From: Rhizobium rhododendri
GTDB taxonomy: Bacteria > Pseudomonadota > Alphaproteobacteria > Rhizobiales > Rhizobiaceae
NCBI RefSeq assembly: GCF_007000325.2
Contig: NZ_CP117267.1
Location: forward strand, 2,170,001-2,234,000
Reading direction: 5' to 3'
Length of the DNA stretch: 64,000 bases
Notes under the pieces: model-generated
The model's database searches: none
The model's input: the letters and a program-made list of their open reading frames with translations, nothing else
Told to the model about the DNA's origin: nothing
Program-made: the position numbers and the translations under genes
Shown here: positions 1 to 7,809 of the stretch, piece by piece
Numbering within the stretch: position 1 is the stretch's first letter
Layout of the letters: every line of letters starts with the position of its first letter

Positions 1-15
1 AGGAATAGCAGCCCG

Positions 16-390
16 ATGAAAGCCTATGTCCGCCCAACCCTTCTGCTTATGTCCGGCATCTTCGGCTGCGCAGGCGTTGCCCTGGCCGCAGCATCCGCGC
101 ATGCCGGTGGCGATACGCACCTGCTGGCGTCGGCATCGGCCATGTGCCTCGCCCACGCGCCGGCCCTGCTGGCGCTCTACATCGGATATCGCAGCCTTCG
201 CACCGCGCCGCTTGGCGGCCTGATGATGGGGCTCGGCACCCTGCTGTTCACAGCCGATCTGCTGGCTCTTTACGCAAGGGGAACCGGGCTGTTTCCGATG
301 GCGGCCCCCATCGGCGGCTTCGCCATGATGGGCGGGTGGCTGGTCGTGGCAGCAGGCGCCTTCTTGCGGACAAGACCGACGCCCGATTGA
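16..390 (+). CDS. DUF423-type small membrane protein
   Basis: A 124-residue hydrophobic protein of unknown function. It begins with a membrane segment rich in Gly and Ala (about residues 8-28, with the GIFGCAGVALAA start typical of DUF423/YgdD proteins), followed by a second segment containing LAHAPALLALY and two more hydrophobic stretches ending at GGWLVVAAGAF. That gives about four membrane helices, the usual size and layout for the family, whose role is not established. The ATG follows an AGGA at the very edge of the window, so its upstream context cannot be seen. It is tail-to-tail with the haem monooxygenase gene and is probably unrelated to haem uptake. Confidence 0.7.
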   Translation: MKAYVRPTLLLMSGIFGCAGVALAAASAHAGGDTHLLASASAMCLAHAPALLALYIGYRSLRTAPLGGLMMGLGTLLFTADLLALYARGTGLFPMAAPIGGFAMMGGWLVVAAGAFLRTRPTPD

Positions 391-405
391 GATCAGCCAG
401 ACGGC

Positions 406-720
406 TCAGATGCCTAGGACCACGTTAAAACCCTCGAACACGGGATGGCCGATATAGACCGCCTTGTGATCGCCGGCATTGCGGTGGGACTTCCGAAAGC
501 TCTCGGATTTGGTCCAGTTGATGAAATCAGCCTCGTTGGCCCAGGTCGTGTGCGAGGAAAACAGGGTGTAGCCCTCTTCTTCGTTTGTCTTGCTGCGCAA
601 CAGCCGGAACTCGACGAAGCCCGGAACTTCCGGCAGGCTGGAATCGCGATTTCTCCAGATGGATTCGAATTCCGCCTCGGAGCCGACGGCTACCTTGAAG
701 CGGTTCATGGCGATATACAT
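406..720 (-). CDS. IsdG/HmuQ-like haem-degrading monooxygenase (ABM fold)
   Basis: A 104-residue antibiotic-biosynthesis-monooxygenase-fold protein. It carries the haem-degrading triad of the IsdG family at matching spacing: Asn6 (in MYIAMNRF), Trp69 (in FINWTKS) and His79 (in SFRKSH). In staphylococcal IsdG these are Asn7, Trp67 and His77. Family members open the haem ring with oxygen and reductant to release iron in the cytoplasm. In rhizobia the equivalent HmuQ/HmuD proteins are iron-regulated. It lies 29 bases downstream of the small gene at 750-1025 and close to tonB and hmuPSTUV, which supports a role in using imported haem. The exact product (biliverdin or a variant) cannot be told from sequence. 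Confidence 0.85.
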   Translation of the reverse strand: MYIAMNRFKVAVGSEAEFESIWRNRDSSLPEVPGFVEFRLLRSKTNEEEGYTLFSSHTTWANEADFINWTKSESFRKSHRNAGDHKAVYIGHPVFEGFNVVLGI

Positions 721-749
721 GGTAATCCCTTTCGAGCCCTACGGGCCTT

Positions 750-1025
750 TCAAGCCTTGGAAGAATATCGCCGATGTTTGCCCGATGCAGCGGCAAAGGC
801 AACCACATTTCTCCCCGTCGCGGCATCGCGTCCGAAGGCTGCGACTGGCACCTCGCCCGGCGGACGGGCGGCCTCACGTGGAAAGACAATGACATCAGGC
901 GCATGGGCCGCTGTACCCCGCCGCGCCATCAGCGCAGAAATCTCAGGCACTGCAGCGCCGCCCTCACCAGTCGGCGCCAGCCTGTGGAGGCCGATCATAT
1001 TCACGCTGTCGGAGCTATCGGTCAT
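750..1025 (-). CDS. Small hypothetical protein coupled to DUF2325 gene
   Basis: A 91-residue protein that I do not recognise. It is rich in Ala, Arg and Gly, has no membrane segment or signal peptide, and its middle (residues about 25-75) is low in complexity. Its ATG overlaps the last codon of the upstream DUF2325 gene in an ATGA arrangement, a typical translational-coupling overlap, and the haem monooxygenase gene follows 29 bases downstream. The coupling is the main reason to accept it as a gene. The composition would also fit a spurious frame in GC-rich DNA, so conservation in relatives should decide. Confidence 0.45.
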   Translation of the reverse strand: MTDSSDSVNMIGLHRLAPTGEGGAAVPEISALMARRGTAAHAPDVIVFPREAARPPGEVPVAAFGRDAATGRNVVAFAAASGKHRRYSSKA

Positions 1026-1444
1026 TGTGTCGTAACCCGGTCGTTCATGGTGTGAAGGGCGCGCTCGAGGCTGGATTTGCTGCCGTTGCGCAAGGGGATG
1101 AAGGTCTTGCCGTAGCGCTTGCAGCCGGTCTTGACCCTCAGGCAGGCATCGTGGCTGATACAGTCGATAGGGCAGAAGACGCAGTCTACCGACTGCAGCG
1201 CGGTGTCGATGCGCGAGACCGCTTCCCGCAGCCCGCCGTCATGGTGCAACAGTTCGGCGCCGAAATTGCTGGCGATCTGGCGAAGATGGGCAACCTGGCA
1301 ATCGCGTCCGCCGACATAGAGAAAGCTGCGGCCGTCCAATCGGGATTTACCCGTAGCCACTGGCGCAGCCTCGGTGATCGCCACCTCGCGGTTATCCCTT
1401 TTGCCCTTGCGCGCCATGCCATCACTCCGTTTTTCTGGTTTCAT
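1022..1444 (-). CDS. DUF2325 domain protein
   Basis: A 140-residue protein with a basic N-terminus followed by a DUF2325 domain (about residues 38-135). It shows the family's FLYVGGRDCQVAHLR start (a Rossmann-like GGR plus His), the LHHDGGL segment, and a cysteine set in VDCVFCPIDCISHDACLRVK with Cys again at TGCKRYGK. These Cys and His residues suggest metal or redox binding; the biochemical role is unknown. The first ATG at 1444 is used, but an ATG eight codons in (MARKGK) is an equally good start. An exact TGA-N9-TCA iron-control box lies upstream at 1512-1526, so iron-responsive expression, probably through RirA, is likely. It heads a three-gene unit ending in the haem monooxygenase gene. 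Confidence 0.8.
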   Translation of the reverse strand: MKPEKRSDGMARKGKRDNREVAITEAAPVATGKSRLDGRSFLYVGGRDCQVAHLRQIASNFGAELLHHDGGLREAVSRIDTALQSVDCVFCPIDCISHDACLRVKTGCKRYGKTFIPLRNGSKSSLERALHTMNDRVTTQ

Positions 1445-1511
1445 CCCGGCCCGATTTCGGTGGGCCTAGAGCGACCTTATTAAACTGGAGTATTCGAGTA
1501 AAGTATAAACT

Positions 1512-1526
1512 TGATTATTTTACTCA
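1512..1526 (-). promoter_or_regulatory. IRO-type iron box (TGA-N9-TCA) upstream of DUF2325 gene
   Basis: The sequence TGATTATTTTACTCA is an exact match to the palindromic iron-responsive operator TGA-N9-TCA bound by RirA in Rhizobium. It lies 68 bases upstream of the ATG at 1444, in an AT-rich island of a GC-rich region. A second dyad, GAGTAAA at 1496-1502 and TTTACTC at 1519-1525, overlaps it. A related but degenerate version occurs in the tonB-side/hmuP intergenic region at 3446-3467. Confidence 0.65.
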
Positions 1527-1541
1527 TCTTATTTGTCTCCC

Positions 1542-2894
1542 CTAATTGCCTGTGACCTGCACCTCCTGGGTGAAGGTCCAGCTGGGCTTTCCCCACTCCG
1601 GCGGCAGCGACGGAAACGGTGCGGCACGGCGAACGCCGTCGAGCACGGCGGCATCCAGATCGGGGACGCCGGAACTGCGTGCGAGCGACACGGCACTCAG
1701 TTCGCCGCTGGCGCCGACCGTCAGCCGGACGCGTACGGTCATCGCGGCGGTCATGCGCCGGTACTCGGAGGGCACGCGCACCGAGCGGCGGATGCGCGAC
1801 TGTACCTTGCCGGGATAGTTCGCCACGGCGGCGCTGCCCGATCCCTGGCGATTGCCGACTGCTGCCGAATTGCTGTCGGAGCGGGCTGTTTCGGTGCCTT
1901 CCGACGAGCCGCGCTTGGTATCCTGCTCGTTTTCCCCCTTCGAGCCAGACTTCATCTTCGCAGCTTTCGGCGGCGGCTTCTTCACCACGTCCTTCGGCTT
2001 CTGTACCTTCGGCGGTGGCGTCGGCTTCTCGATAGGCTTAACCGTCGCCTCCGGCGGAATGATCTCCGCTGGCGGCGCGGGCGGGACAGGAGCACTCGCC
2101 GCATCTGTCGGAGGTGCTGCCGGCGGTTTCGTTTCCTCGAGTGGGATCTCGGTCGCTTGCGGCTGGACGACGGTGGGTTCGGCCGGCACTTGCGCCGCCA
2201 GTACCTCCGGTTCGGGAGAAACGACGGTCTCCGGAGAGACCTGGCTCAACGCCTGCGTCGGCTGCACCGGATCAGGCTGAATAGCTTCCGGCACCGGTTC
2301 GGATGGCTGGACAGCGGGTGCGGGTTCGCTCGGCTGCGGCTCGACCGGAGTGACTTCGGCCGTTTCGGTCTTGCTCGGCTGGACGGCCTCGGCAACGATT
2401 TCGTCGGGCTTGGGAGGCTCCTTGTTCTCTTCGCCCGAGGCCTGTTGGTCTGCGTCGCCGTTTCCAAGCATGACGACACTGACACTGTCGCCGGCATCCT
2501 CGACAGGATCTTCCGGCAACGTCACGACGGCCGTCATCAGCGCCGAAAACACCGCTACGTGAAAAAGCAGCGAGCAAAGGCTTGCCGCAAGACCTGCCGT
2601 CCTCGTTCCCGCGCGGACCGTCCTTGGCGCGTCCGGCAGCAGGTCGATCGGCGGCGCTGCCGTGCCTGCTTCCGCCGCCGCGTCGGGATGCGCCGGATAG
2701 GACGCGATGCGGGTAAAGCGCGCATAGTGGACGACTGCCTCGGCAGCCGGGGGACGCGGGAATTCGTCAAGTCCCGACAGCTCGTGGGCCGGAAATATCG
2801 GCGGCGTGTTGTCGTTGACAACGGCTCCCATGCGCGGATCGATGCCGGCAAATGGTCTGGATCGGGACTTGGCTGGACTGGTCATGCGCTGCAT
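1542..2894 (-). CDS. tonB: TonB energy-transducing protein with long cytoplasmic N-terminus
   Basis: TonB (450 residues) couples the inner-membrane proton-motive force, through ExbB/ExbD, to TonB-dependent outer-membrane receptors. The single membrane anchor is at about residues 101-126 and contains the SxxxH motif (Ser108, His112) required in TonB anchors. It is followed by a long Pro/Glu/Val-rich periplasmic spacer (about 127-330) and a C-terminal TonB domain (about 360-450, with RIRRSVRVPSEYRR, a GELSAVSLARSSG strand and the final FTQEVQV). The roughly 100-residue cytoplasmic extension before the anchor is longer than in enteric TonB. A start at the fourth codon (ATG 2885) is possible. It is 53 bases downstream of the secreted-protein gene at 2948 and probably in its operon. 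No exbBD lies in the window. Confidence 0.92.
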   Translation of the reverse strand: MQRMTSPAKSRSRPFAGIDPRMGAVVNDNTPPIFPAHELSGLDEFPRPPAAEAVVHYARFTRIASYPAHPDAAAEAGTAAPPIDLLPDAPRTVRAGTRTAGLAASLCSLLFHVAVFSALMTAVVTLPEDPVEDAGDSVSVVMLGNGDADQQASGEENKEPPKPDEIVAEAVQPSKTETAEVTPVEPQPSEPAPAVQPSEPVPEAIQPDPVQPTQALSQVSPETVVSPEPEVLAAQVPAEPTVVQPQATEIPLEETKPPAAPPTDAASAPVPPAPPAEIIPPEATVKPIEKPTPPPKVQKPKDVVKKPPPKAAKMKSGSKGENEQDTKRGSSEGTETARSDSNSAAVGNRQGSGSAAVANYPGKVQSRIRRSVRVPSEYRRMTAAMTVRVRLTVGASGELSAVSLARSSGVPDLDAAVLDGVRRAAPFPSLPPEWGKPSWTFTQEVQVTGN

Positions 2895-2947
2895 CCGCCG
2901 CTCGGGGAATAGGCGGGCGGCCGGGATCTACCCCGACGCCCGGGATT

Positions 2948-3385
2948 TCAACCCTCGAAGGGGATTGGCGTCTGCGACCGGGTCGTCAGCGCCGCCTTGC
3001 ATTCTCCGGCGGCCGGCCCGTCGCAAACTGGCGTGTCGTTGACGATGACCCGGGTGACCGCCTCGCATTTGAGGTTCGGCATATCGAATTGCCGCACCCG
3101 CTTCTTGCCCACCGGCAAATCGCGGAAATCGAGCACGGTCACTTTGTCGACGGCGTTCTTTTCGTTGAAAAATGCCAGTTCGAAGGAGATCTTGGCAATC
3201 GGCGTCGCCATGTCGTTCTCGGCGACGAAGGTCATCATGCATCCCTTTGCCGATGGCGTAAGAGCATTGAGCTCGACATTCAGGCGAGCAGCAACCGGTG
3301 TCTGTTGCTGGGCCGAGGCGGATCCCCCCGCTGCCGCGACGACAACATTGCAGACAAATAAACAGACGATCGTCTTCAAGCGCAT
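2948..3385 (-). CDS. Secreted hypothetical protein upstream of tonB
   Basis: A 145-residue protein with a clear signal peptide (MRLKTIVCLF start, hydrophobic core, predicted cleavage after ASA, near residue 25). The mature part looks like a single beta-rich domain with three cysteines (KGCMM, LKCEA and PVCDGPAAGEC) that could form periplasmic disulfides. I do not recognise a characterised family. The ATG at 3385 has AGGAGAG seven bases upstream and is preferred over one five codons earlier. It is divergent from hmuP and directly upstream of tonB, so it is probably periplasmic and co-regulated with haem import. Related proteins beside rhizobial tonB genes are annotated only as hypothetical. 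Confidence 0.7.
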   Translation of the reverse strand: MRLKTIVCLFVCNVVVAAAGGSASAQQQTPVAARLNVELNALTPSAKGCMMTFVAENDMATPIAKISFELAFFNEKNAVDKVTVLDFRDLPVGKKRVRQFDMPNLKCEAVTRVIVNDTPVCDGPAAGECKAALTTRSQTPIPFEG

Positions 3386-3445
3386 AGGGCTCTCCTGCAC
3401 CGGTTCAGGGCGGCAACGACCATGAGATGCGTTGCCTGAAAATTT

Positions 3446-3467
3446 AAACTTGACTCAGTTAGTATCC
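3446..3467. promoter_or_regulatory. Degenerate iron-box-like site between tonB operon and hmuP
   Basis: The AT-rich block starting TAAACTTGACTCAGTTAG aligns with the block holding the exact iron box at 1512-1526: both read TAAACTTGA, then a pyrimidine, T, four variable bases and TTA. About 15 of 22 positions agree. Here the second half-site is TAT rather than TCA. It sits in the 102-base gap between the divergent secreted-protein/tonB and hmuPSTUV transcription units, so one operator could serve both. Confidence 0.35.
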
Positions 3468-3487
3468 TATTGCGTCTTTAGGAAACC

Positions 3488-3733
3488 ATGACTATGAGAG
3501 TCAAGATAAAACTCCGGGTAGACCGGCCCGATCCCATGATTTTGCAGGCAAAAACAAGCCAGATGATTGCTGATAAGACGCCAGCGACCCCACCGCCGCA
3601 TGCGGTGCAGACGGTCAGGACGATCGAGAGCGCCGAGATCTTTCGCGGTCAGAACGAGATCGTCATTCGGCACGAAGATTTCATCTACCGACTGAAAATC
3701 ACCCGACAGGGCAAACTGATACTCAACAAATAG
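3488..3733 (+). CDS. hmuP: HmuP/HemP haem-uptake accessory protein
   Basis: An 81-residue protein of the HemP/HmuP family. The diagnostic C-terminus is present: an SAEIFRG segment, then EIVIRHEDFIYRLKIT and the ending GKLILNK. In Bradyrhizobium and relatives HmuP is needed for expression of haem-uptake genes, acting as a co-activator at the receptor promoter. The N-terminal 35 residues are longer than in short HemP proteins; a start two codons later (ATG 3494) is possible. It opens the hmuPSTUV operon and is divergent from the secreted-protein/tonB unit. Confidence 0.88.
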   Translation: MTMRVKIKLRVDRPDPMILQAKTSQMIADKTPATPPPHAVQTVRTIESAEIFRGQNEIVIRHEDFIYRLKITRQGKLILNK

Positions 3734-3744
3734 GGCATTTGACG

Positions 3745-4803
3745 ATGACGACCCCAACCCGACCAAGCCCCGCCGAAATCCGCAACTTCCGCGCCGAAAA
3801 CCCGAAGATGCGCGAACGCGATATCGCAGCCCGTCTCGGCATCTCCGAGGCCGCCCTGGTGGCTGCCGAAGTAGGCCTCACGGCCATCCGTATCGACGCC
3901 AGCGCCAATCGCTTCCTGGAGCATGTGGAAAGTCTCGGCGAAGTGCTCGCCCTGTCGCGCAACGAAAGCGCCGTGCACGAAAAGATCGGCATCTACGAGA
4001 ACATCAAGTCTGGCAAGCATTCCGCCATCGTCCTCGGCGAAAACATCGACCTACGGATTTTCCCGTCACGCTGGGTGCACGGCTTTGCAGTCACCAAAAC
4101 CGACGGCGATGACGTCAAGCTGAGCCTGCAGTTCTTCGACAAGGCCGGCAGCGCCGTCCACAAGGTTCACCTGCGCCCCGCCTCCGATGTTGCCGCCTAT
4201 CATGCGATGGTGGCGGCACTGCGTATTGAGGACCAGTCTCAGGAATTCGTCGAGGACATGTCCGGCTATGACAAGGGCAGCGTCGACGGCGAGGTCAGCC
4301 GCGACGAATTGCGCGACCACTGGGGCCAGATGAGGGATACCCACGAGTTCATCGCCCTGCTGAAGAAGCTGAAGATCGGCCGCCAGTCGGCCCTCCGGAC
4401 AGTCGGCGACGATTACGCCTGGAAGCTCGACGGCGGCGCCGTCCAAACCATGCTGGAGGCTGCCGCCGCAGATGGCCTGCCCATCATGTGCTTCGTCGGC
4501 AATGACGGCATCATCCAGATCCATTCCGGTCCGATCGCCAGCATCAAGACGATGGGGCCGTGGATCAACGTGATGGACCCCACCTTCCATCTCCACCTGC
4601 GTCTCGACGACATCGCCGAGGCATGGGCGGTGCGCAAGCCGACCGCCGATGGCCATGTCAGCTCGCTCGAAGCCTATGGCGCCGATGGCGAGATGATCAT
4701 CCAGTTCTTCGGCAAGCGCAAGGAAGGCTCGGACGAGCGCCCTGAATGGCGGAAGATCATCGAGGCCTTGCCGAAAATGGCAGCCGAAAGCGTTGCAGCC
4801 TGA
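3745..4803 (+). CDS. hmuS: HmuS cytoplasmic haem carrier/degradation protein
   Basis: A 352-residue HemS/HmuS protein made of two tandem HemS/ChuX-like halves (about residues 20-170 and 200-345). Members accept haem from the HmuTUV importer in the cytoplasm and pass it on or break it down. Visible family features include the start PAEIRNFRAENPKMRERDIA, HAIVLGENIDLRIF in the first half and FVGNDGIIQIHSGPI plus NVMDPTFHLHLR in the second. ATG 3745 is chosen over an in-frame TTG two codons earlier because AGGG lies eight to nine bases upstream. It follows hmuP by 11 bases and precedes hmuT by 10. Confidence 0.93.
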   Translation: MTTPTRPSPAEIRNFRAENPKMRERDIAARLGISEAALVAAEVGLTAIRIDASANRFLEHVESLGEVLALSRNESAVHEKIGIYENIKSGKHSAIVLGENIDLRIFPSRWVHGFAVTKTDGDDVKLSLQFFDKAGSAVHKVHLRPASDVAAYHAMVAALRIEDQSQEFVEDMSGYDKGSVDGEVSRDELRDHWGQMRDTHEFIALLKKLKIGRQSALRTVGDDYAWKLDGGAVQTMLEAAAADGLPIMCFVGNDGIIQIHSGPIASIKTMGPWINVMDPTFHLHLRLDDIAEAWAVRKPTADGHVSSLEAYGADGEMIIQFFGKRKEGSDERPEWRKIIEALPKMAAESVAA

Positions 4804-4813
4804 GGATACGACG

Positions 4814-5740
4814 ATGAAGTCCATTCGGAATTTGCACCGGATCAAGGCATGGCAGGCAGCGCTCACCCTGAGCGTCATGCTGATGCCGACGATCCCCGGA
4901 GCGACGGCATTCTACCACGTCGCCGGTCAGGCCAGTGCCGAGGAGGCGCGCAAGCTGGACACATCGCGGCTCGTGTCGATCGGCGGCGACATCACCGAAA
5001 TCGTCTATGCGCTTGGCGAGGAACATCGGCTGATCGCCCGCGATTCGACCAGCGTCTATCCGGAAGCCGCCACGAAACTGCCGGATGTTGGCTACATGCG
5101 GGCGCTATCGCCGGAGGGCATACTGGCTGTCAATCCGACCGCCATTATCGCGGTGGAGGGATCCGGCCCGCCGGAAGCCGTCGCGGTGTTGCGCAATGCC
5201 AGCCTGCCGTTCGAAACCGTGCCGCAGGGCTACGACCGGGACGGTATCCTGAAGAAGATCGCCGCCGTCGGCACCCTTCTCGGCGTTCCCGACAAGGCCC
5301 GCGCGCTGGATGACAAGGTCGCCGCCGATCTCGACGCCGCCATCGCGGCATCAGACAAGCGGCCGCTCACGGAGCGCAAGCGCGTCTTGTTCATCCTCAA
5401 TGCGCAGGGCGGCAAGATCATGGCATCCGGCACCGGGACTGCCGCCGACGGCATCATCACGCTCGCCGGCGCCATCAACGCCGTCGGCGTTTTTCCCGGC
5501 TACAAACCGCTGACAGACGAGGCGATCATCGAAGCCAAGCCCGACGTCATCCTGATCATGAACGGCGGCGGCGGACACGCTTTGAGCGACGAGGACCTTC
5601 TGAAGCAGCCCGCACTCGCCCTGACCCCAGCAGCGGAACACAAGGCGATCGTCCACATGGACGGGCTGCACCTTCTCGGTTTCGGGCCGAGGACTGCCAG
5701 CGCGATCCGCGACCTCAACCGCGCAATTTACGGAGGCTGA
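4814..5740 (+). CDS. hmuT: HmuT periplasmic haem-binding protein
   Basis: The 308-residue periplasmic substrate-binding component of the haem ABC importer (TroA/BtuF-like fold). An N-terminal export signal (MKSIRNLHRIK, then a hydrophobic stretch) precedes RLVSIGGDITEIVYALGEE, the classic start of the fold. The conserved VYPEAATKLPDVGYMRALSPEGI block carries the Tyr that ligates haem in this family. The ATG at 4814 has GAGGA overlapping the hmuS stop. The gene is followed after three bases by hmuU. It receives haem in the periplasm and docks on HmuU. Confidence 0.93.
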   Translation: MKSIRNLHRIKAWQAALTLSVMLMPTIPGATAFYHVAGQASAEEARKLDTSRLVSIGGDITEIVYALGEEHRLIARDSTSVYPEAATKLPDVGYMRALSPEGILAVNPTAIIAVEGSGPPEAVAVLRNASLPFETVPQGYDRDGILKKIAAVGTLLGVPDKARALDDKVAADLDAAIAASDKRPLTERKRVLFILNAQGGKIMASGTGTAADGIITLAGAINAVGVFPGYKPLTDEAIIEAKPDVILIMNGGGGHALSDEDLLKQPALALTPAAEHKAIVHMDGLHLLGFGPRTASAIRDLNRAIYGG

Positions 5741-5743
5741 GCC

Positions 5744-6868
5744 ATGGCAATCAGCGATACCGCCGGACACTCCCTGGGGATCGCGGCCAGGAGCCGCGAT
5801 TGCCTCGCCCGTTATCGTGCCGGCGACCGGTCGCAGATCGCGGTCGTTGTGATCGCCACGCTGGCCGCCCTTGCTATGTTCGCCCTGCTGTTCTCGGTCA
5901 CGACGGGCGCATCTGATGCTTCCGCATTCGATGTGGTCCACGATCTCTTTCGCGGGACCGGAGCCGCCACCGCGCTCAGCATGCGCGACCACATCATCGT
6001 CTTTGATATACGCCTGCCCCGCGCCATCCTCGGCTTCCTGATCGGCGCCTCCCTCGCCGTCTCCGGCGCCATCATGCAGGGCCTGTTTCGCAATCCGCTG
6101 GCAGACCCGGGCCTTGTCGGCGTCTCCTCCGGCGCAAGCTTTGGCGCGGTGGTGATGATCGTCCTCGGCAGCACGCTGGCGGCACCGATCTACGCCGTGC
6201 TCGGCATCTATGCCCTGCCGCTCGCCGCCTTTGCCGGTGGCCTCGTGACAACCCTGCTTCTCTACCGCATCGCCACTCGGGACGGTCAGACATCCGTTGC
6301 AACCATGCTGCTCGCCGGCATCGCGCTTGGCGCGCTGGCGATGGCGGCCACCGGCGTCCTCGTCTACATGGCCGACGACAGGCAGTTGCGCGACCTCACC
6401 TTCTGGAGCATGGGCTCGCTCGCCGGCGCCACCTGGACGAAGATTGCTGCCGCCGGGCCGATCATCGTCCTCTCGCTCGTCGCCATCCCGGTGATCGCCA
6501 GGGGCCTCAATGCGATTACGCTGGGAGAAGCCGCAGCCTTCCACATGGGCGTGCCGGTGCAGCGGCTGAAGACGGTCGCCATCCTCGTCGTGGCTGCGGC
6601 AACCGGCGCATCCGTCGCCGTCAGCGGCGGCATCGGCTTCGTCGGCATCGTCGTCCCACATGCCCTGCGCATGGTGATCGGCCCCGACCACCGCTACCTG
6701 CTTCCAGCCTCGGCACTGCTCGGCGGAACCTTGCTGATTTTCGCCGACGTGCTCGCCCGCACCATCGTCTCGCCGGCAGAAATGCCGATCGGCATCATCA
6801 CCGCGGCCGTAGGCGGTCCTTTCTTCCTGTGGATCCTGCTGCGCAATCGCACCCGGCTCAGCCTCTAA
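5744..6868 (+). CDS. hmuU: HmuU haem ABC transporter permease
   Basis: A 374-residue FecCD-family permease with about ten membrane helices. Family blocks include RLPRAILGFLIGASLAVSGAIMQGLFRNPLADPGLVGVSSGA and the coupling-helix region around TLGEAAAFHMGVPVQRLK, with GGIGFVGIVVPHALRMVIGPDHR near the end. About 40 residues at the N-terminus precede the first helix. It forms the membrane channel for haem with HmuV as ATPase and HmuT as donor. Its start lies 3 bases after hmuT and its stop 9 bases before hmuV, so all are one operon. Confidence 0.95.
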   Translation: MAISDTAGHSLGIAARSRDCLARYRAGDRSQIAVVVIATLAALAMFALLFSVTTGASDASAFDVVHDLFRGTGAATALSMRDHIIVFDIRLPRAILGFLIGASLAVSGAIMQGLFRNPLADPGLVGVSSGASFGAVVMIVLGSTLAAPIYAVLGIYALPLAAFAGGLVTTLLLYRIATRDGQTSVATMLLAGIALGALAMAATGVLVYMADDRQLRDLTFWSMGSLAGATWTKIAAAGPIIVLSLVAIPVIARGLNAITLGEAAAFHMGVPVQRLKTVAILVVAAATGASVAVSGGIGFVGIVVPHALRMVIGPDHRYLLPASALLGGTLLIFADVLARTIVSPAEMPIGIITAAVGGPFFLWILLRNRTRLSL

Positions 6869-6877
6869 GGACAACAA

Positions 6878-7678
6878 GTGATCGACGTTTCCAACCTCTC
6901 CGTCCGGCTTGCGGGTAAATCCGTGGTCGATGGCGTGAGCTTTACCGCCCGCCCTGGCCAGCTGACGGCAATCTGTGGGCCGAACGGCTCCGGCAAGACG
7001 ACAGTAATTAAGGCGATCTCCGGCGAGCTTGCCTATGGCGGTTCGATCCGGCTTGGCAAGGACGAGGTCAGGACGATGAAGCCCTGGGCGCTCGCACTCT
7101 CACGGGGCGTCCTGCCGCAGGCGAGCACTCTCTCCTTCCCCTTCTCGGTGCGCGAAATCGTCCTGATGGGCGTCACCGCAGGCGCCAACAGCAAGCCGCA
7201 GCACGCGGAGAGGATCGCCATGGAGGCTCTCCGCGCCGTCGATCTCGCCGGTTTCGAGGGGAGGCTCTACGAGCAGCTGTCCGGCGGTGAGCAGCAGCGT
7301 GTGCAATTTGCTCGCGTGCTCTGCCAGATCCCACGGCCGGTCGTTGACGGCAAGCCCTGCTGGCTGCTGCTCGACGAACCTGTTTCCAGTCTCGATATCA
7401 GCCACCAGCTGGCGATCATGCAGCTGTCGCGCGCCTTCTGTGCGGCCGGCGGTGGCGTCATTGCGATTATGCACGATCTCAATCTTACGGCCCTCTTCGC
7501 CGACCAGATCGTGCTTCTGAAGTCAGGCCGGCTGGCCGCCAACGGCGCCGTTGCATCCGTTCTCAGCGACGAAAACCTGCATGCGGTGTTCGGCTGCGAG
7601 CTCCGCGTCAATCGGGTGCCCGACAAGGCGATCCCGTTTGTGCTGCCACACAGCGTGTTCGCCGAAGCAGGCGCCTGA
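6878..7678 (+). CDS. hmuV: HmuV haem ABC transporter ATPase
   Basis: A 266-residue ABC ATPase that powers haem import. It has Walker A GPNGSGKTT, the signature LSGGEQQRVQ, Walker B WLLLDEP and the switch His in IAIMHDLNLT. Length and motifs are normal for HmuV/FecE. The GTG at 6878 is supported by an AAGGA at the end of hmuU about eight bases upstream. It is the last gene of the hmuPSTUV operon; the next gene belongs to the stress locus and has its own promoter. Confidence 0.95.
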   Translation: MIDVSNLSVRLAGKSVVDGVSFTARPGQLTAICGPNGSGKTTVIKAISGELAYGGSIRLGKDEVRTMKPWALALSRGVLPQASTLSFPFSVREIVLMGVTAGANSKPQHAERIAMEALRAVDLAGFEGRLYEQLSGGEQQRVQFARVLCQIPRPVVDGKPCWLLLDEPVSSLDISHQLAIMQLSRAFCAAGGGVIAIMHDLNLTALFADQIVLLKSGRLAANGAVASVLSDENLHAVFGCELRVNRVPDKAIPFVLPHSVFAEAGA

Positions 7679-7681
7679 GAT

Positions 7682-7706
7682 GGAACTTTTCCACCATCGT
7701 CGCGTT
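7682..7706 (+). promoter_or_regulatory. EcfG-type promoter, GGAAC-N16-CGTT
   Basis: GGAAC at 7682-7686 and CGTT at 7703-7706 are separated by exactly 16 bases, a perfect match to the alphaproteobacterial EcfG/RpoE2 general stress promoter. It lies about 100 bases upstream of the DUF883 gene at 7810 and only four bases after the end of hmuV. It separates the stress-type envelope gene pair from the haem operon. Confidence 0.75.
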
Positions 7707-7809
7707 CAGCTGTCAACGACATAGGTCAATGCCGACGGCTTAGTTTTGACGTTGGTAGTGGCCTCCCACGAAGAGACGCATTGGCGCGTTGACAATAAGG
7801 AGAACAAAA

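Noticed and set aside
1533..2912. Long open frame on the plus strand opposite tonB
   Set aside because: It is the complement of a convincing TonB with anchor and C-terminal domain. Its protein is Arg-rich and repetitive, as expected from reading Pro/Glu-rich GC codons backwards.
5351..6877. 508-codon frame opposite hmuT-hmuU
   Set aside because: It has the Gly/Asp/His-rich composition of an antisense frame and spans two real genes of an intact operon.
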